A DNA stretch of 10,293 bases, from contig CALSCO010001414.1 of the NCBI GenBank assembly GCA_943704415.1, positions 1 to 10,293 of the forward strand, in the 5' to 3' direction. The stretch comes from Parvularia atlantis. Lineage: Eukaryota; Opisthokonta; Rotosphaerida. Made by a program: the position numbers and the translations under genes. Shown in pieces: positions 1 through 8,100 of the stretch. Every line of letters begins with the position of its first letter. Within the stretch, counting starts at the first letter, position 1. The notes beneath the pieces were generated by a model. That model searched no databases. It was not told the DNA's origin and was given only the letters and a program-made list of their open reading frames with translations.

Positions 1-82
1 GACATCGCGCAGATGCCGATCCCGGCACGGACGGCGGCCAGCATGTCAGCCTGCGACGAGCACCGCATCACCACAGATGCAG
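1..82 (+). other. Probable intron tail upstream of the first visible Lon exon
   Basis: No frame here continues the Lon protein: conserved Lon sequence begins abruptly with VGGLTDV at 83, directly after an acceptor-like ATGCAG ending at 82. In other Lon proteins the preceding residues form the end of the ATPase segment after Walker A, and nothing like them is readable in any of the three forward frames. I therefore read the stretch as the 3' part of an intron whose donor lies left of the window. No clear CTNAC branch point is seen, so the exact boundary rests on the homology break and the AG. Confidence 0.5.
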
Positions 83-1854
83 GTCGGCGGCCTCACCGAC
101 GTGGCCGAGATCAAGGGCCACCGCCGGACGTACATCGGCGCGATGCCGGGCAAGCTCGTGCAGTGCCTCAAGAAGACGCAGACCGAGAATCCGCTTGTGC
201 TGATCGACGAGAGTGCGTGCTGCCGCTGCTTGTGCACGGCGGCCGCTGACACGTCTCGACGCACAAGTCGACAAGATCGGCCGCGGGTGGAACGGCGACC
301 CGGCCTCGGCGCTGCTAGAGATGCTCGACCCGGAGCAGAACGCCAACTTCCTCGACCATTACCTCGACGTGCCGATCGACCTGTCCAAGGTAGCCGGGCG
401 CGCGTACGGGTCACGCCGCGCTGCAGTGCTGACTGCGACCGCACCCAGGTGCTCTTTGTCTGCACCGCAAACACGACCGACACGATCCCCGCGCCCCTGC
501 TCGACCGCATGGAGGTCATCCGCCTGTCTGGCTATATCGGCGAGGAAAAGGTGCGCGGCGTGCGAGGCACGGAGGCGCCCGTCGTCGTTGCCAGAGTTCG
601 CACACGCACACACAGCAAGCGATCGCCGAAAAGTACCTTGTGCCGCTCGCGTACAAGAGCACGGGCCTCAAGCCCGAGGACGTCGTGCTGACGCGCGAGG
701 GTATTGACGAGGTGCGCACACCACTCGCACGCGCTGAGATTGAGCCCGCGCGCGGCGGCGGCAGCTCATCAAGCACTACTGCCGCGAGGCCGGCGTGCGC
801 AACCTGCAGAAGCACGTCGACAAGGTCTTCCGCAAGGCCGCGCTGCGCAAGCTCAAGGGCGAGCTGCCGGCGGGGAGCGAGGTGTGCGCAACCAGCAGCG
901 CGACGCGTCATGGGCAATGATGATGACGCCGCCGCCGCCGCCGCCGGCTGCAGGTCACGCCGGTCAACATGCGCGACTTTGTTGGCAACCCGGTCTTCCT
1001 GAGCGACCGCATCTACGACCAAACGCCCGTGGGCGTGGTCATGGGCCTCGCGTGGACGCCGATGGGTGCGCGCAACGAGCGAACGCGCTCGCGCTGCCAC
1101 ACCGCCCCGCTGACCCTGCCGCAGGCGGCACGACGCTGTACATTGAGGCCGCGGTTAAGGACGTCGGCAAGGACGGCGGCGGCCTGTCGACGACGGGCAA
1201 GATGGGCGACGTGATGCGCGAGTCTTCGACGATCGCGCACCACTTTGCGCGCGGTGCGTGAATGACGGTGCCTGCGTGCGTGCGCACGCGCGGCTGAGGC
1301 GTGGCCGCCGCGGCAGCGTTCCTGCGGCTGCACGAGCCAAGCAACGAGTTTTTCCGCACATCGTCCTTGCACCTGCACGTGCCCGAGGGCGCCGTGGCCA
1401 AGGACGGGCCGTCGGCCGGCGTGACAATGGTGACGGCGCTGCTGTCGCTGGCGATGAGGGTGCGTGGCAGCGTGGTGGCGTAGTGCTTGGCACGGGTCTG
1501 AGCGCGGCGTGCGCTCAGAGACCGACGCGCGAGAACGTGGCGATGACGGGCGAGATCACGCTGACGGGGCGCGTGCTGCGCATTGGCGGCGTCAAGGAGA
1601 AGACGATCGCGGCCAAGCGGTCGGGCGTGACGACGATCATCCTGCCGACGTCGAACCGGGTGCGTTCAGCTTGGGTGTGCTGTGTGCGAGAGGGTGGTCT
1701 CAACCGAGTGCGCCAGTCCGACTGGGAAGAGCTCGAGGAAGAGATCCGCAAGGGCATGACCGCGCACTTTGCGAGCACGTACGACGACGTCTACAAGATC
1801 GTCTTCGACCTCGAGGCCGCCCCCGAGCGCGAGCCCGTCGCGGCGATCGCATGA
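83..1854 (+). CDS. PIM1: Lon protease, mitochondrial type (3' part, 10 exons)
   Basis: ATP-dependent AAA+ serine protease that degrades damaged or unassembled proteins, most likely in the mitochondrial matrix. Exons: 83-212, 268-389, 449-550, 616-711, 765-881, 954-1065, 1125-1253, 1317-1459, 1519-1659, 1717-1854, giving 409 residues and a TGA stop. Visible parts in order: the pore-loop region ([12 protein letters not shown]), Walker B (LVLIDEIDK), a sensor-1 segment (CTANTTDT), an arginine-finger segment ([10 protein letters not shown]), sensor 2 ([11 protein letters not shown]), then the protease domain. The catalytic Ser (KDGPSAG) is codon 1412-1414 and the catalytic Lys (second K of KEK) is codon 1600-1602. 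They are 43 residues apart, as in E. coli Lon (S679/K722). Walker A and the N-domain lie outside the window. The end AAIA is not a peroxisomal SKL-type signal and the C-terminal WEEL segment resembles fungal Pim1, so a mitochondrial role is favoured over peroxisomal Lon. No inactivating change is seen. Confidence 0.95.
928..945 (+). repeat. (GCC)6 in a Lon intron
   Basis: Six perfect GCC units lie just before the acceptor of the 882-953 intron. They replace the usual pyrimidine-rich stretch and are not coding. Confidence 0.8.
1660..1716 (+). other. 57-bp 3n stopless intron in Lon
   Basis: This starts GTGCGT, has TCAAC as a likely branch site at about 1700-1704 and ends GCCAG. It splits the conserved Lon tail between LPTSNR and SDWEEL. 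The length is a multiple of three and the frame stays open across it, so retention would add 19 residues without a stop. Family alignment (the WEEL segment normally follows the LP.xN motif directly) favours splicing. Confidence 0.8.
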
Positions 1855-1911
1855 CGGCGTTGGTGCGACAGCAGCAGAGCAGAGCACCTACCACCAGTTG
1901 CACCTCAAGTG
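1855..1911 (+). other. 57-bp Lon/sirtuin intergenic spacer
   Basis: This is all the DNA between the Lon stop and the first ATG of the sirtuin. It must hold the Lon 3' end and any sirtuin 5' leader. I see no TATA box and no obvious AATAAA poly(A) signal. The sirtuin promoter may therefore lie within the Lon 3' exons, or the two genes may be transcribed together. Confidence 0.6.
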
Positions 1912-3501
1912 ATGCGCGCTGTCACTGCGGTCCTCGCTCGGAGTGTGACGTCGTCCGCGGCGACCGCGGCGGCGGCGCAGACCCAAGTGTCGATGGTCGC
2001 GGCGACGGCGGCCGCGGTGACCGCCGAGCGCGGGCTGGCCGGTGGCCCCGCGCCGTTCGTGCCCGCGCTCGGCCAGGACCCGTTCCCAGAGAGCGCGTAC
2101 CAGCAGCTGGAGGAGTTTGTGGGGTGCGCGTGCACCCGCCCGCTCCCCTGCGCGCGGGCCTTGCCTGACACGCCCGGCGGGGCCACGCAGCATGCGCTCG
2201 CGCGTGCTCGTCATCACCGGCGCCGGGTGCAGGTGCGCGCCCTACGCACGCCCATCCGCGTCTTAACGCCGGCGGTGCCGTTCACGCAGCACCGAATCAG
2301 GCACGGCCACGTGCGGGACGACGGCGTGGGGGCCGCTCATGGTCGCGCACACACACACACACGCCGCCTCAGGCATCCCGGATTACCGCTCGCCCAACGG
2401 CGCCTACTCCAAGGGCCACAAGCCCGTGACCTACACCGACTTCACCCGCGTCGACGTCACGCGCCGACGCTACTGGGCGCGCTCATTCACGGGCTGGCCG
2501 ATCTTTGGCAACGTGCGGCCGAACCCGACGCACTACGGCATCGCCGCGCTGCAGGCCAAGGGCCTCGTGCACGACCTGATCACGCAGGTGCGCACCGCGC
2601 GCAAGATGCGCTCACCCTGAGTTTCGGCGCGCCGGCCGCGCGCAGAACGTCGACCGACTGCACCAGCGCGCGCACACGACCAACGTGATTGAGCTGCACG
2701 GCTCGCAGTACTCGGTCAGCTGCCTCAAGTGCAAGCACCGCATGTCGCGCGACCACATGCAGGTGCGACGCGTCCAGGCGCGCGCCCCCCTGCCGGTCAC
2801 TGACGCCCGGCGGTTCCCCTCTCCGCGTGTTGCGCGTGCAGGAGCTCCTGGTCAAGGCCAACCCCGGGTGGAGGTGCGTGCGGGCCGGTGCGGCTGCGGG
2901 CGGGCGCCTGATAGTGCGCACGCCGCACGCATGCAAGGCCTATGTCGGCCGTGCTGTCGGTTGACAACGACGCGTTCACGCAGCGCCCAGACGGCGACGT
3001 CGACTTTACGGCGCGGACCGATTTTGAGAACTTTGACGTGCCGTGCTGCCCTGGTGCGGCGGTCGGCCTCTGTGGGCGGTTGGCTGCTCGTTTTACGGTG
3101 GCTGCGAGCAGCATGCGGCGGCTTGCTCAAGCCAGACGTGGTGTTTTTCGGCGAGAACGTGCCCAAGGACGTGGTCGAGCGCGCGTTTGCGGCGGTGCGG
3201 CAGAGCGACGGCATCGTGGCTGCGGGCTCGTCGCTGCAGGTGATGGTGTTGTGGTGTGCGCACGTCGCCAACTCCGTTTCCGCCGCGGCAGGTGTACTCA
3301 ATCTACCGCTTCATCCGTGCCGCCGTCGAGCAGAGCATCCCGGTCGCGATCGTCAACATCGGCCCGACGCGCGGCGACGACGACGTGGCCCTGCGCGTGC
3401 CCGCACTCACGAGCACCACCTTCAAGCGGCTCGCGCACTGCTTCGCGCCCGACGAGTTTGAGCGCCTCGCAGCCATGCCACTGGGCAAGACCTTTTGGTA
3501 G
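1912..3501 (+). CDS. SIRT4-like class II sirtuin, probably mitochondrial (9 exons)
   Basis: NAD-dependent protein deacylase or ADP-ribosyltransferase. Exons: 1912-2123, 2191-2232, 2290-2300, 2373-2587, 2646-2762, 2842-2873, 2938-3053, 3112-3239, 3292-3501; 360 residues, stop TAG. The start ATG at 1912 has G at -3 and opens an Arg/Ala/Ser/Thr-rich, acid-poor leader (about residues 1-40) that looks like a mitochondrial presequence. Then come the NAD loop GAGCSTESGIPDYR (81-94), QNVDRLH (160-166), the catalytic His in ELHGS (His178), zinc cysteines C186/C189 and C247/C250, [17 protein letters not shown] and [20 protein letters not shown] and NIGPTR are close to human SIRT4, which separates it from nuclear Sir2/Hst types. 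All catalytic residues are intact. Lon lies 57 bp upstream on the same strand; the JmjC gene converges 32 bp downstream. The substrate cannot be read from sequence: SIRT4 relatives have ADP-ribosylase, lipoamidase and deacylase activities. Confidence 0.93.
2290..2300 (+). other. 11-nt microexon of the sirtuin gene
   Basis: The sequence CACCGAATCAG supplies the STES core of the invariant sirtuin motif. The upstream exon ends AG at 2232, so AG+C gives Ser, then Thr-Glu-Ser, and the final G joins GC at 2373 to give Gly before IPDYR. Flanking introns are 2233-2289 (57 bp, GTGCGC to CGCAG) and 2301-2372 (72 bp, GC to CAG). Skipping the 11 nt would shift the frame and destroy the NAD-binding loop, so inclusion must be constitutive for function. 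No other splice choice I tried restores the motif. Confidence 0.85.
2301..2372 (+). other. GC-AG intron in the sirtuin gene (72 bp)
   Basis: The donor is CAG|GCACGG and the acceptor is CTCAG. The nearest GT, at 2311, would put the IPDYR exon out of frame, so a GC donor is needed. The intron is 3n long and stopless and contains a short CA run. Both boundaries carry the same 7 bases, TCAGGCA. Confidence 0.8.
2348..2362 (+). repeat. Short (CA)n tract in a sirtuin intron
   Basis: Fifteen bases of alternating C and A sit ten bases before the acceptor of the 2301-2372 intron, where a polypyrimidine tract would normally be. Confidence 0.85.
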
Positions 3502-3533
3502 TACGCAGTGCAGTGCACGACACACCGTCACGG
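3502..3533. other. 32-bp spacer between convergent stop codons
   Basis: The sirtuin TAG on the plus strand and the JmjC TGA on the minus strand are separated by only these bases. No poly(A) signal or terminator-like element fits here, so the 3' UTR of each gene very probably runs antisense into the other. Confidence 0.85.
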
Positions 3534-5170
3534 TCACGAGAAGCACGCAGAGAAGAAGGCGGCGATGTTGCGCGGCCCGACAAAGTACTCGACCAGCTCC
3601 TCGACGTAGTCCTCGAGCAGGATCGTGCGCTCGTCACGCGGCACGTTGCGCAGGCGCTGGCACGTCTCAGTCGTGCGCTGCGCAAACTTGGTGCGCAGCT
3701 GCGTCATCGCCTCGTCGCCGCCGAGCGCGCCGACCGAGTCCGGGTCCTGCCACGGCGCGGCGCAGAAAAATTGCTCGCGGGCGGCCGTGCGCGAGGGAAA
3801 CGTCGCAAATGCGCTCGGGTAGGCGTCGAGCAGCGGCCGGAAGCGCGTGTCGACGAGCACGCGCACAAAGGCGCTCGAGACAGGCGTGCGCGGGGGCCGG
3901 GCCGCGGCGAGCACAGCCGCCGTGTCCTGCTCGTCGCAGCGCAGGAGGAGCTCGAGCACGTACGCAAAGAGCGCCGTGTACTTGAGCCGCGGCGGCCAGT
4001 AGTCCTCAAACGGCACGGGCAGCTTGAAGATGCCGTGGGCCGCGGCAAAGTCGGGCGTGTACGACCACACGTTAACCGACATCGAGTCGTCCAGCGCCTC
4101 GACGTGGTGGAACCAGAACGGCGGAAGGTAAAGCAGGTCGCCCGGGCCAACCTCGAGCGTGAGCGGGTGCGCGCCGGGCACGGCCACCGCCGCAGCCACG
4201 CCCTCGAGGCGCCGCTGGCACTGGCGGTGGCCCGGGTGCGAGATCGGGAAGACGCCGAGGGCGCGCCAGTCGCCGGGCGGGAAGAGCGTGAAGCGCTTGC
4301 GCCCGCGCACCTGCACGAAGAAGTTGTGGTACATGTCGTAGTGGCACGACGCCACAACGCCGCGCGACGACAGCCACGCGTTGAAGAAGCTCTCACGCGG
4401 GTTGAGCACGAGCGGCGCGTGCGGCTCGACGTCGCCCGCGGCCGCCTCGCCCAGCATGTGCACCGGGCCGGCCCAGTAGTAGTAGTCGCGCGCGGCCGGG
4501 TCGTCGGACGCGCCCGCCACTGCCGCGAAGAACGCCGCGCCGGTCATGTTGAGCACGCCAAAGGGCGCGCGCAGGCTGAGCATCGGCTCCATCGGCTACG
4601 TGCACGGGGCGTCAGTCTGCGCGCGCGTGCGCCCGTCCAGCGTGCCTTGTCGCGCGTATAGTGCCGGAAGTAGCCGTCGGCGTGCTGCCGGTACACGTTG
4701 GGCAGGTGCGCCGCGCCCTGTGCGACGTACTCGGGCGTCCACGTGCTCAGCGCGGGCCACGTCGCTGCGATCGAGCCCTTGACGAGCACCGGGCGCCCGC
4801 CGCGCGCGAGCTGCGCCGTGGTTCAGGCGCAGCTCGCGCGAGCGGGCAGCGCACCTCGGCCGGCATGTTGGCGCCGTCCCGCCCCGTCCAGTCCTGCACC
4901 TGCACCTGCACCTGCACCTGCACGCGCGCATCGGCCGTCGACGCGTCGGCCGGCCTGCACAGCCCGACGCATCGCTCAGCCGCCAATGCGGCCGCACCCG
5001 GGAGCGCACCCGAGGCGCTGCCACGCCGCCGCCGCCGCCGCCACCGCCGCCGCCAGCGCCACGGCCACGCCGATGCCGAGCGCGGCCGGCCACCACCACG
5101 CCCCGAGGCCGCGCGGGCGCTGCACGGCCGCGGCGACCGGTGCGATCTTCTTCGTCTTTGGCGCGCTCAT
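3534..5170 (-). CDS. Membrane-anchored JmjC/cupin-type 2OG-Fe(II) dioxygenase (4 exons)
   Basis: Probable Fe(II)/2-oxoglutarate hydroxylase or demethylase of the small JmjC (cupin_8) class. Exons in gene order: 5170-5010, 4954-4855, 4810-4646, 4595-3534; 495 residues, stop TGA. Residues 1-24 are short and basic (KTKK near the start), followed by a Trp-flanked Ala/Val-rich helix at about 25-50, a likely signal anchor, then a VQ-repeat linker (65-74). The catalytic part has RPVLVKG, the HxD iron motif (HYD, His227/Asp229) and the distal His in WFHHVEAL (His305 or 306). Lys242 in RGRKRFTLFPP is a likely 2OG ligand. The fold resembles the TYW5/JMJD7/HSPBAP1 group; no histone-reader domain is present, so a histone demethylase role is not supported. 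The start overlaps the stop of the upstream Rictor gene. Substrate and compartment are unknown; an internal-membrane or lumenal site is inferred from the anchor. Confidence 0.88.
4596..4645 (-). other. GC-AG intron in the JmjC gene (50 bp)
   Basis: On the minus strand the donor is AAG|GCACGC, with a CTGAC branch point and the acceptor CACGTAG. It joins RHYTRDK to PMEPMLSLR in phase 0. Fifty bases is not a multiple of three, and without removal the frame runs to a stop in the region, so it must be spliced. No GT donor near the Lys codon keeps the frame. Confidence 0.85.
4893..4922 (-). repeat. (CCTGCA)5 hexamer repeat in JmjC exon 2
   Basis: Five perfect hexamers read GTGCAG on the coding strand and encode five Val-Gln pairs in the linker between the membrane anchor and the catalytic domain. 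Every unit also resembles an acceptor followed by a GTGC donor start, the splice signals used in this genome. Confidence 0.9.
5024..5054 (-). repeat. Imperfect GCC/GGC repeat in the JmjC anchor
   Basis: A trinucleotide-like tract encodes the poly-alanine half of the predicted transmembrane helix (about residues 40-49). It is likely to vary in length between strains. Confidence 0.7.
5167..5170 (-). other. ATGA overlap of the Rictor stop and JmjC start
   Basis: On the minus strand GTG CAA TGA ends Rictor (TGA at 5169-5167), while ATG at 5170-5168 starts MSAPKTKK of the JmjC protein, one frame away. The JmjC ATG has G at -3. It is the only Met in its exon 1 frame, which also carries the membrane anchor. 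Confidence 0.8.
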
Positions 5171-8100
5171 TGCACAACAAAGCCTGTCTGCACACGCTGC
5201 GGCGCGAGGTACTCAAGCTTGACCTCGGCGCTGCTCTTCTGTGTCGACGTGGCCTGCGCCTCAGTGCCGATGATGTTGGTGAACTTGAGCTGCGGGCGGT
5301 TCAGCTGGGCAGGCACGACCGCACGCAAGCACACGCGCGCACCAGCAGCGATCGCCGCGGCTCGTCGCGCCGGTACGCACTCAGCGCCTCGGACGTGAGC
5401 TGCACACGGTCAAACAGCTCGTGCATGAAGCGCCGCACGTTAAGCCGGAAGCGGTAGAGGTCCAGCAGCGCGATCACGTCAAAGTACAGCTCGGCGCGGC
5501 GGAAGTGCTCCGGGTGCGACGTTTTGAGCGTGGTGAGGGCCTTGGACGCGTTGGACGCGACAATGTGGTTGCTCATGTTGCCGACGCTCTGTAAGATCTG
5601 TGCGCGGGCGGCGTCAGCACGAGCAAAACATCAGAGCGCGCGCACGCGCGGCCCGCACCTCCAGCTCGATCGGGTCGTAGTGGTCGCTCGCGTTCCCACC
5701 GGGCACGCTTGCAACGGACGTGTTCGCACCGGACACGTTCGCGCTGGGCGCAGGCGCCGCCGCAGGGGCCACAGGGCTCGGGAGGCTGTCGGCGTCCGCC
5801 GCCGTCCCGCCGCCGAGCGCCTCGAGCTGCTTACGCGGCCACGAGCCGGCAAAATGCGTCGCGCCCAGCCGTAGGAAGCTGCCGAGGGCCGCGGGCACGG
5901 CGATCCCGCGCGCGTGCCCGTTCTCGTCCACGGGCACCGTCTCCCAGCCGTAGTCACCCAGCAGCTCCTGGCCGGCCTGCGTCTGCGGGTGTGCGCGTGA
6001 GCACGGCCCGGGCGCATGCGTGAGCGCGCCGTGCCTTGGAGATCAGCCCGAGCGCGTAAAACGCCGTCCCGCGCAGCGAGATGACGCTCGACAACTCGGC
6101 GATTGACACGATCGCGCTCATCGTCCGCCCCTCCTCCACAAAGGCCACGCCGAGCGGCTTGGACCCGATGTGGCCCTGCGCGCGCCCACAGTCAGTGCGA
6201 GGCACAAGGCGCGCGCGGCGTGTCGCACCAGCGCCCACAGCGCGGCCTTGACGCGCACGACGTCCTCCGGCACGGCCGACAGCGCCTCGTGGCCCTCGAT
6301 CGTCAGGCTGAAGCGCTCGACGTGGCGCTGCCGCACGCGCGCACAGGCGCATGTGAGACAGGCAGGCAAGCAGGCAGGCAGGCAGGCAGGCAGGCTGGCT
6401 GGCCCGTTTGCGCACCGACTTGGCCAAGATGTCGCAGCCCTTCTTCGTGCTCACGAGCTCGCCGTAAAAGTGCGGCGGGAGCGAGCTGTCGAGCTCGTCG
6501 CGCGTGTACGACGCAATCTGCACGCGTGCGCGAGGGCTCAACGACCTGGGGAAGTCGGGTGCGGAGCGGGCCGACCTGCGACGAGCACACGCGCTTGCCG
6601 AGGATCGTGCTCGTGGACGTGTTGACTGTGGCCGCGAGCGCGCGCGAAAGCGACATCTCAAGCTTCTGCACGTAGTTGATGTTGCCCTCGGTGAACCACC
6701 GCTCGAGCTCCTGCGTGCACCACGAGCGATGCTGAGTGTGCAGCACAGGCGGCGAGCAGGCGTACCTTCTCGACAAAGTCAGAGTCGAGCAGGTACTCGA
6801 TGCCCGACGGCCGGCTGAGCATCTTGAGCATGAGCGGATTGGCCAGCTCCTGGAAATGGTCGTACTTGGGTCGCAGCTTCACGAGCGTCTCGAGGCAGGC
6901 CGGGTCCGAGCAGGCCTGACGGCGTGGCGCATCAACGCGCGGGCACACGGCGATCAAGCGGCGCACCTCCTCCAGGCCCAGTAGCGCGCGCTCGGCCACG
7001 TCGATCGACGGGTCGTACACCTGCGCATGCAGGTACCGGATGCCCCTGCGCGGCCGTTCAATGCCAGCGCGCCCCCCCCCCCCCCCCCGTCCCGCACACC
7101 GCACCAGTCCGAGAAGCCGCGCGTGCGCGATCGCAGCAGAAGCCGCATGTAGTTGGTCGCAAACAAGCGCGACCGGCGCGACGCCGCCGTGAGCACCTTG
7201 GACAGGAGGATGCGCGGGTGGCCGGGCTCATTGTAGCTCATGCTGACAGGTCGCCGCACGGTCAGCCACGACCGCCTCCCGGCCGCCACGCCGCGCACCT
7301 CACGATCACCGCGCGGACGATGTCATCGCGGCTCTTCAGCTCCGATAGGTTGTAAAAGTGCGTGAAGATCGAAAAGCGCTTGAGCAGGTCGCGGCCGTTC
7401 TGCGCAGGCACGTACGCGTTTCGTCCACTCGCGCTGGTCAGGCACGCGTGCGCACGCACCTCATTCGCCGTCATCACGCCGAGCATCGTAAAGTACTCGG
7501 CCGACATGGTTGTCTCCATGCGCTCTGCACACGAGGCTTGGTCAGGGCTGCGCTCCCAGCAGCGAGCGAGCGACGCACTGATCGAGAATAGGGGCTCGTC
7601 TGTGCTCCGACGCTCAGAGGTCGGCAGCAGCTCCTCCATCGCCATGGCCAGCTGGCGGACACGCGCGGGACGGTCAGCGTGCGGGACGTCTGTCGCGCTG
7701 CGCTACGCACCTGGCTCAGGAACTCGCTCTCGCTCAGGAAGCGCACCCCATCGTTTGTGCCGAGCAGCGTCTCGACAAATATGCAGCCCGTCTTGGCGTA
7801 GCGCGCCGACGCCGCGCCCTGGTCGCCGCACAGCTGAGCGGGGCGCCGTCGAGCGATCACGCGGCTCGACGCACCTGCAACAGTTCGGAAAACTGCCTGC
7901 TCTGCGGCAGGAAGCACGCCCACAGCTTGCGGAGGAACTTGTTGTTGATGCTCTCTTCCACGCGGCGCGCGTTGAGCAGGGGGCTCTGCCACGTCGCGCG
8001 TGAGCATCAGCGGCAGCGGTGGCAGCACGGTCGGTGTGGTCCGGCGCACCTGCAGCAGCTCGTCGATCACGTCCCAGTTCCACTTGGTGAACTGCTTCTC

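Noticed and set aside
77-691. A 204-residue frame starting MQVGGLTD as a Lon gene start
   Set aside because: The Met is part of the intron tail ATGCAG; the frame leaves Lon homology at the first donor (213). The real gene starts left of the window.
83-1854. Lon as a frameshifted pseudogene
   Set aside because: Each break coincides with a GT donor and an AG acceptor, and the spliced length is exactly 410 codons including the stop, with all catalytic residues intact.
83-1854. Peroxisomal or bacterial Lon
   Set aside because: The C-terminus AAIA is not a PTS1 signal, and the multiple spliceosomal introns exclude a bacterial gene.
3495-4661. A 388-residue open frame on the plus strand opposite the JmjC gene
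   Set aside because: It is Arg/Ala/Val-rich with no family likeness and mirrors the codon structure of the minus-strand gene, which has an intact HxD...H centre. High GC content makes such antisense frames common.
4893-4922. The VQ repeat as intron tail rather than exon
   Set aside because: Splicing at 4955 keeps phase and lengths consistent, but using the last GTGCAG as the acceptor is also frame-compatible. Kept as exon, with the alternative reported as a finding.
3534-5170. The JmjC protein as a histone demethylase
   Set aside because: There is no JmjN, PHD or other chromatin-reader domain, and an N-terminal membrane anchor is present; the sequence fits small JmjC hydroxylases better.
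6358-6402. CRISPR-like or satellite array from the CAGG repeats
   Set aside because: There are no spacers, the unit is 4 bp and it lies within one intron; it is a simple microsatellite.
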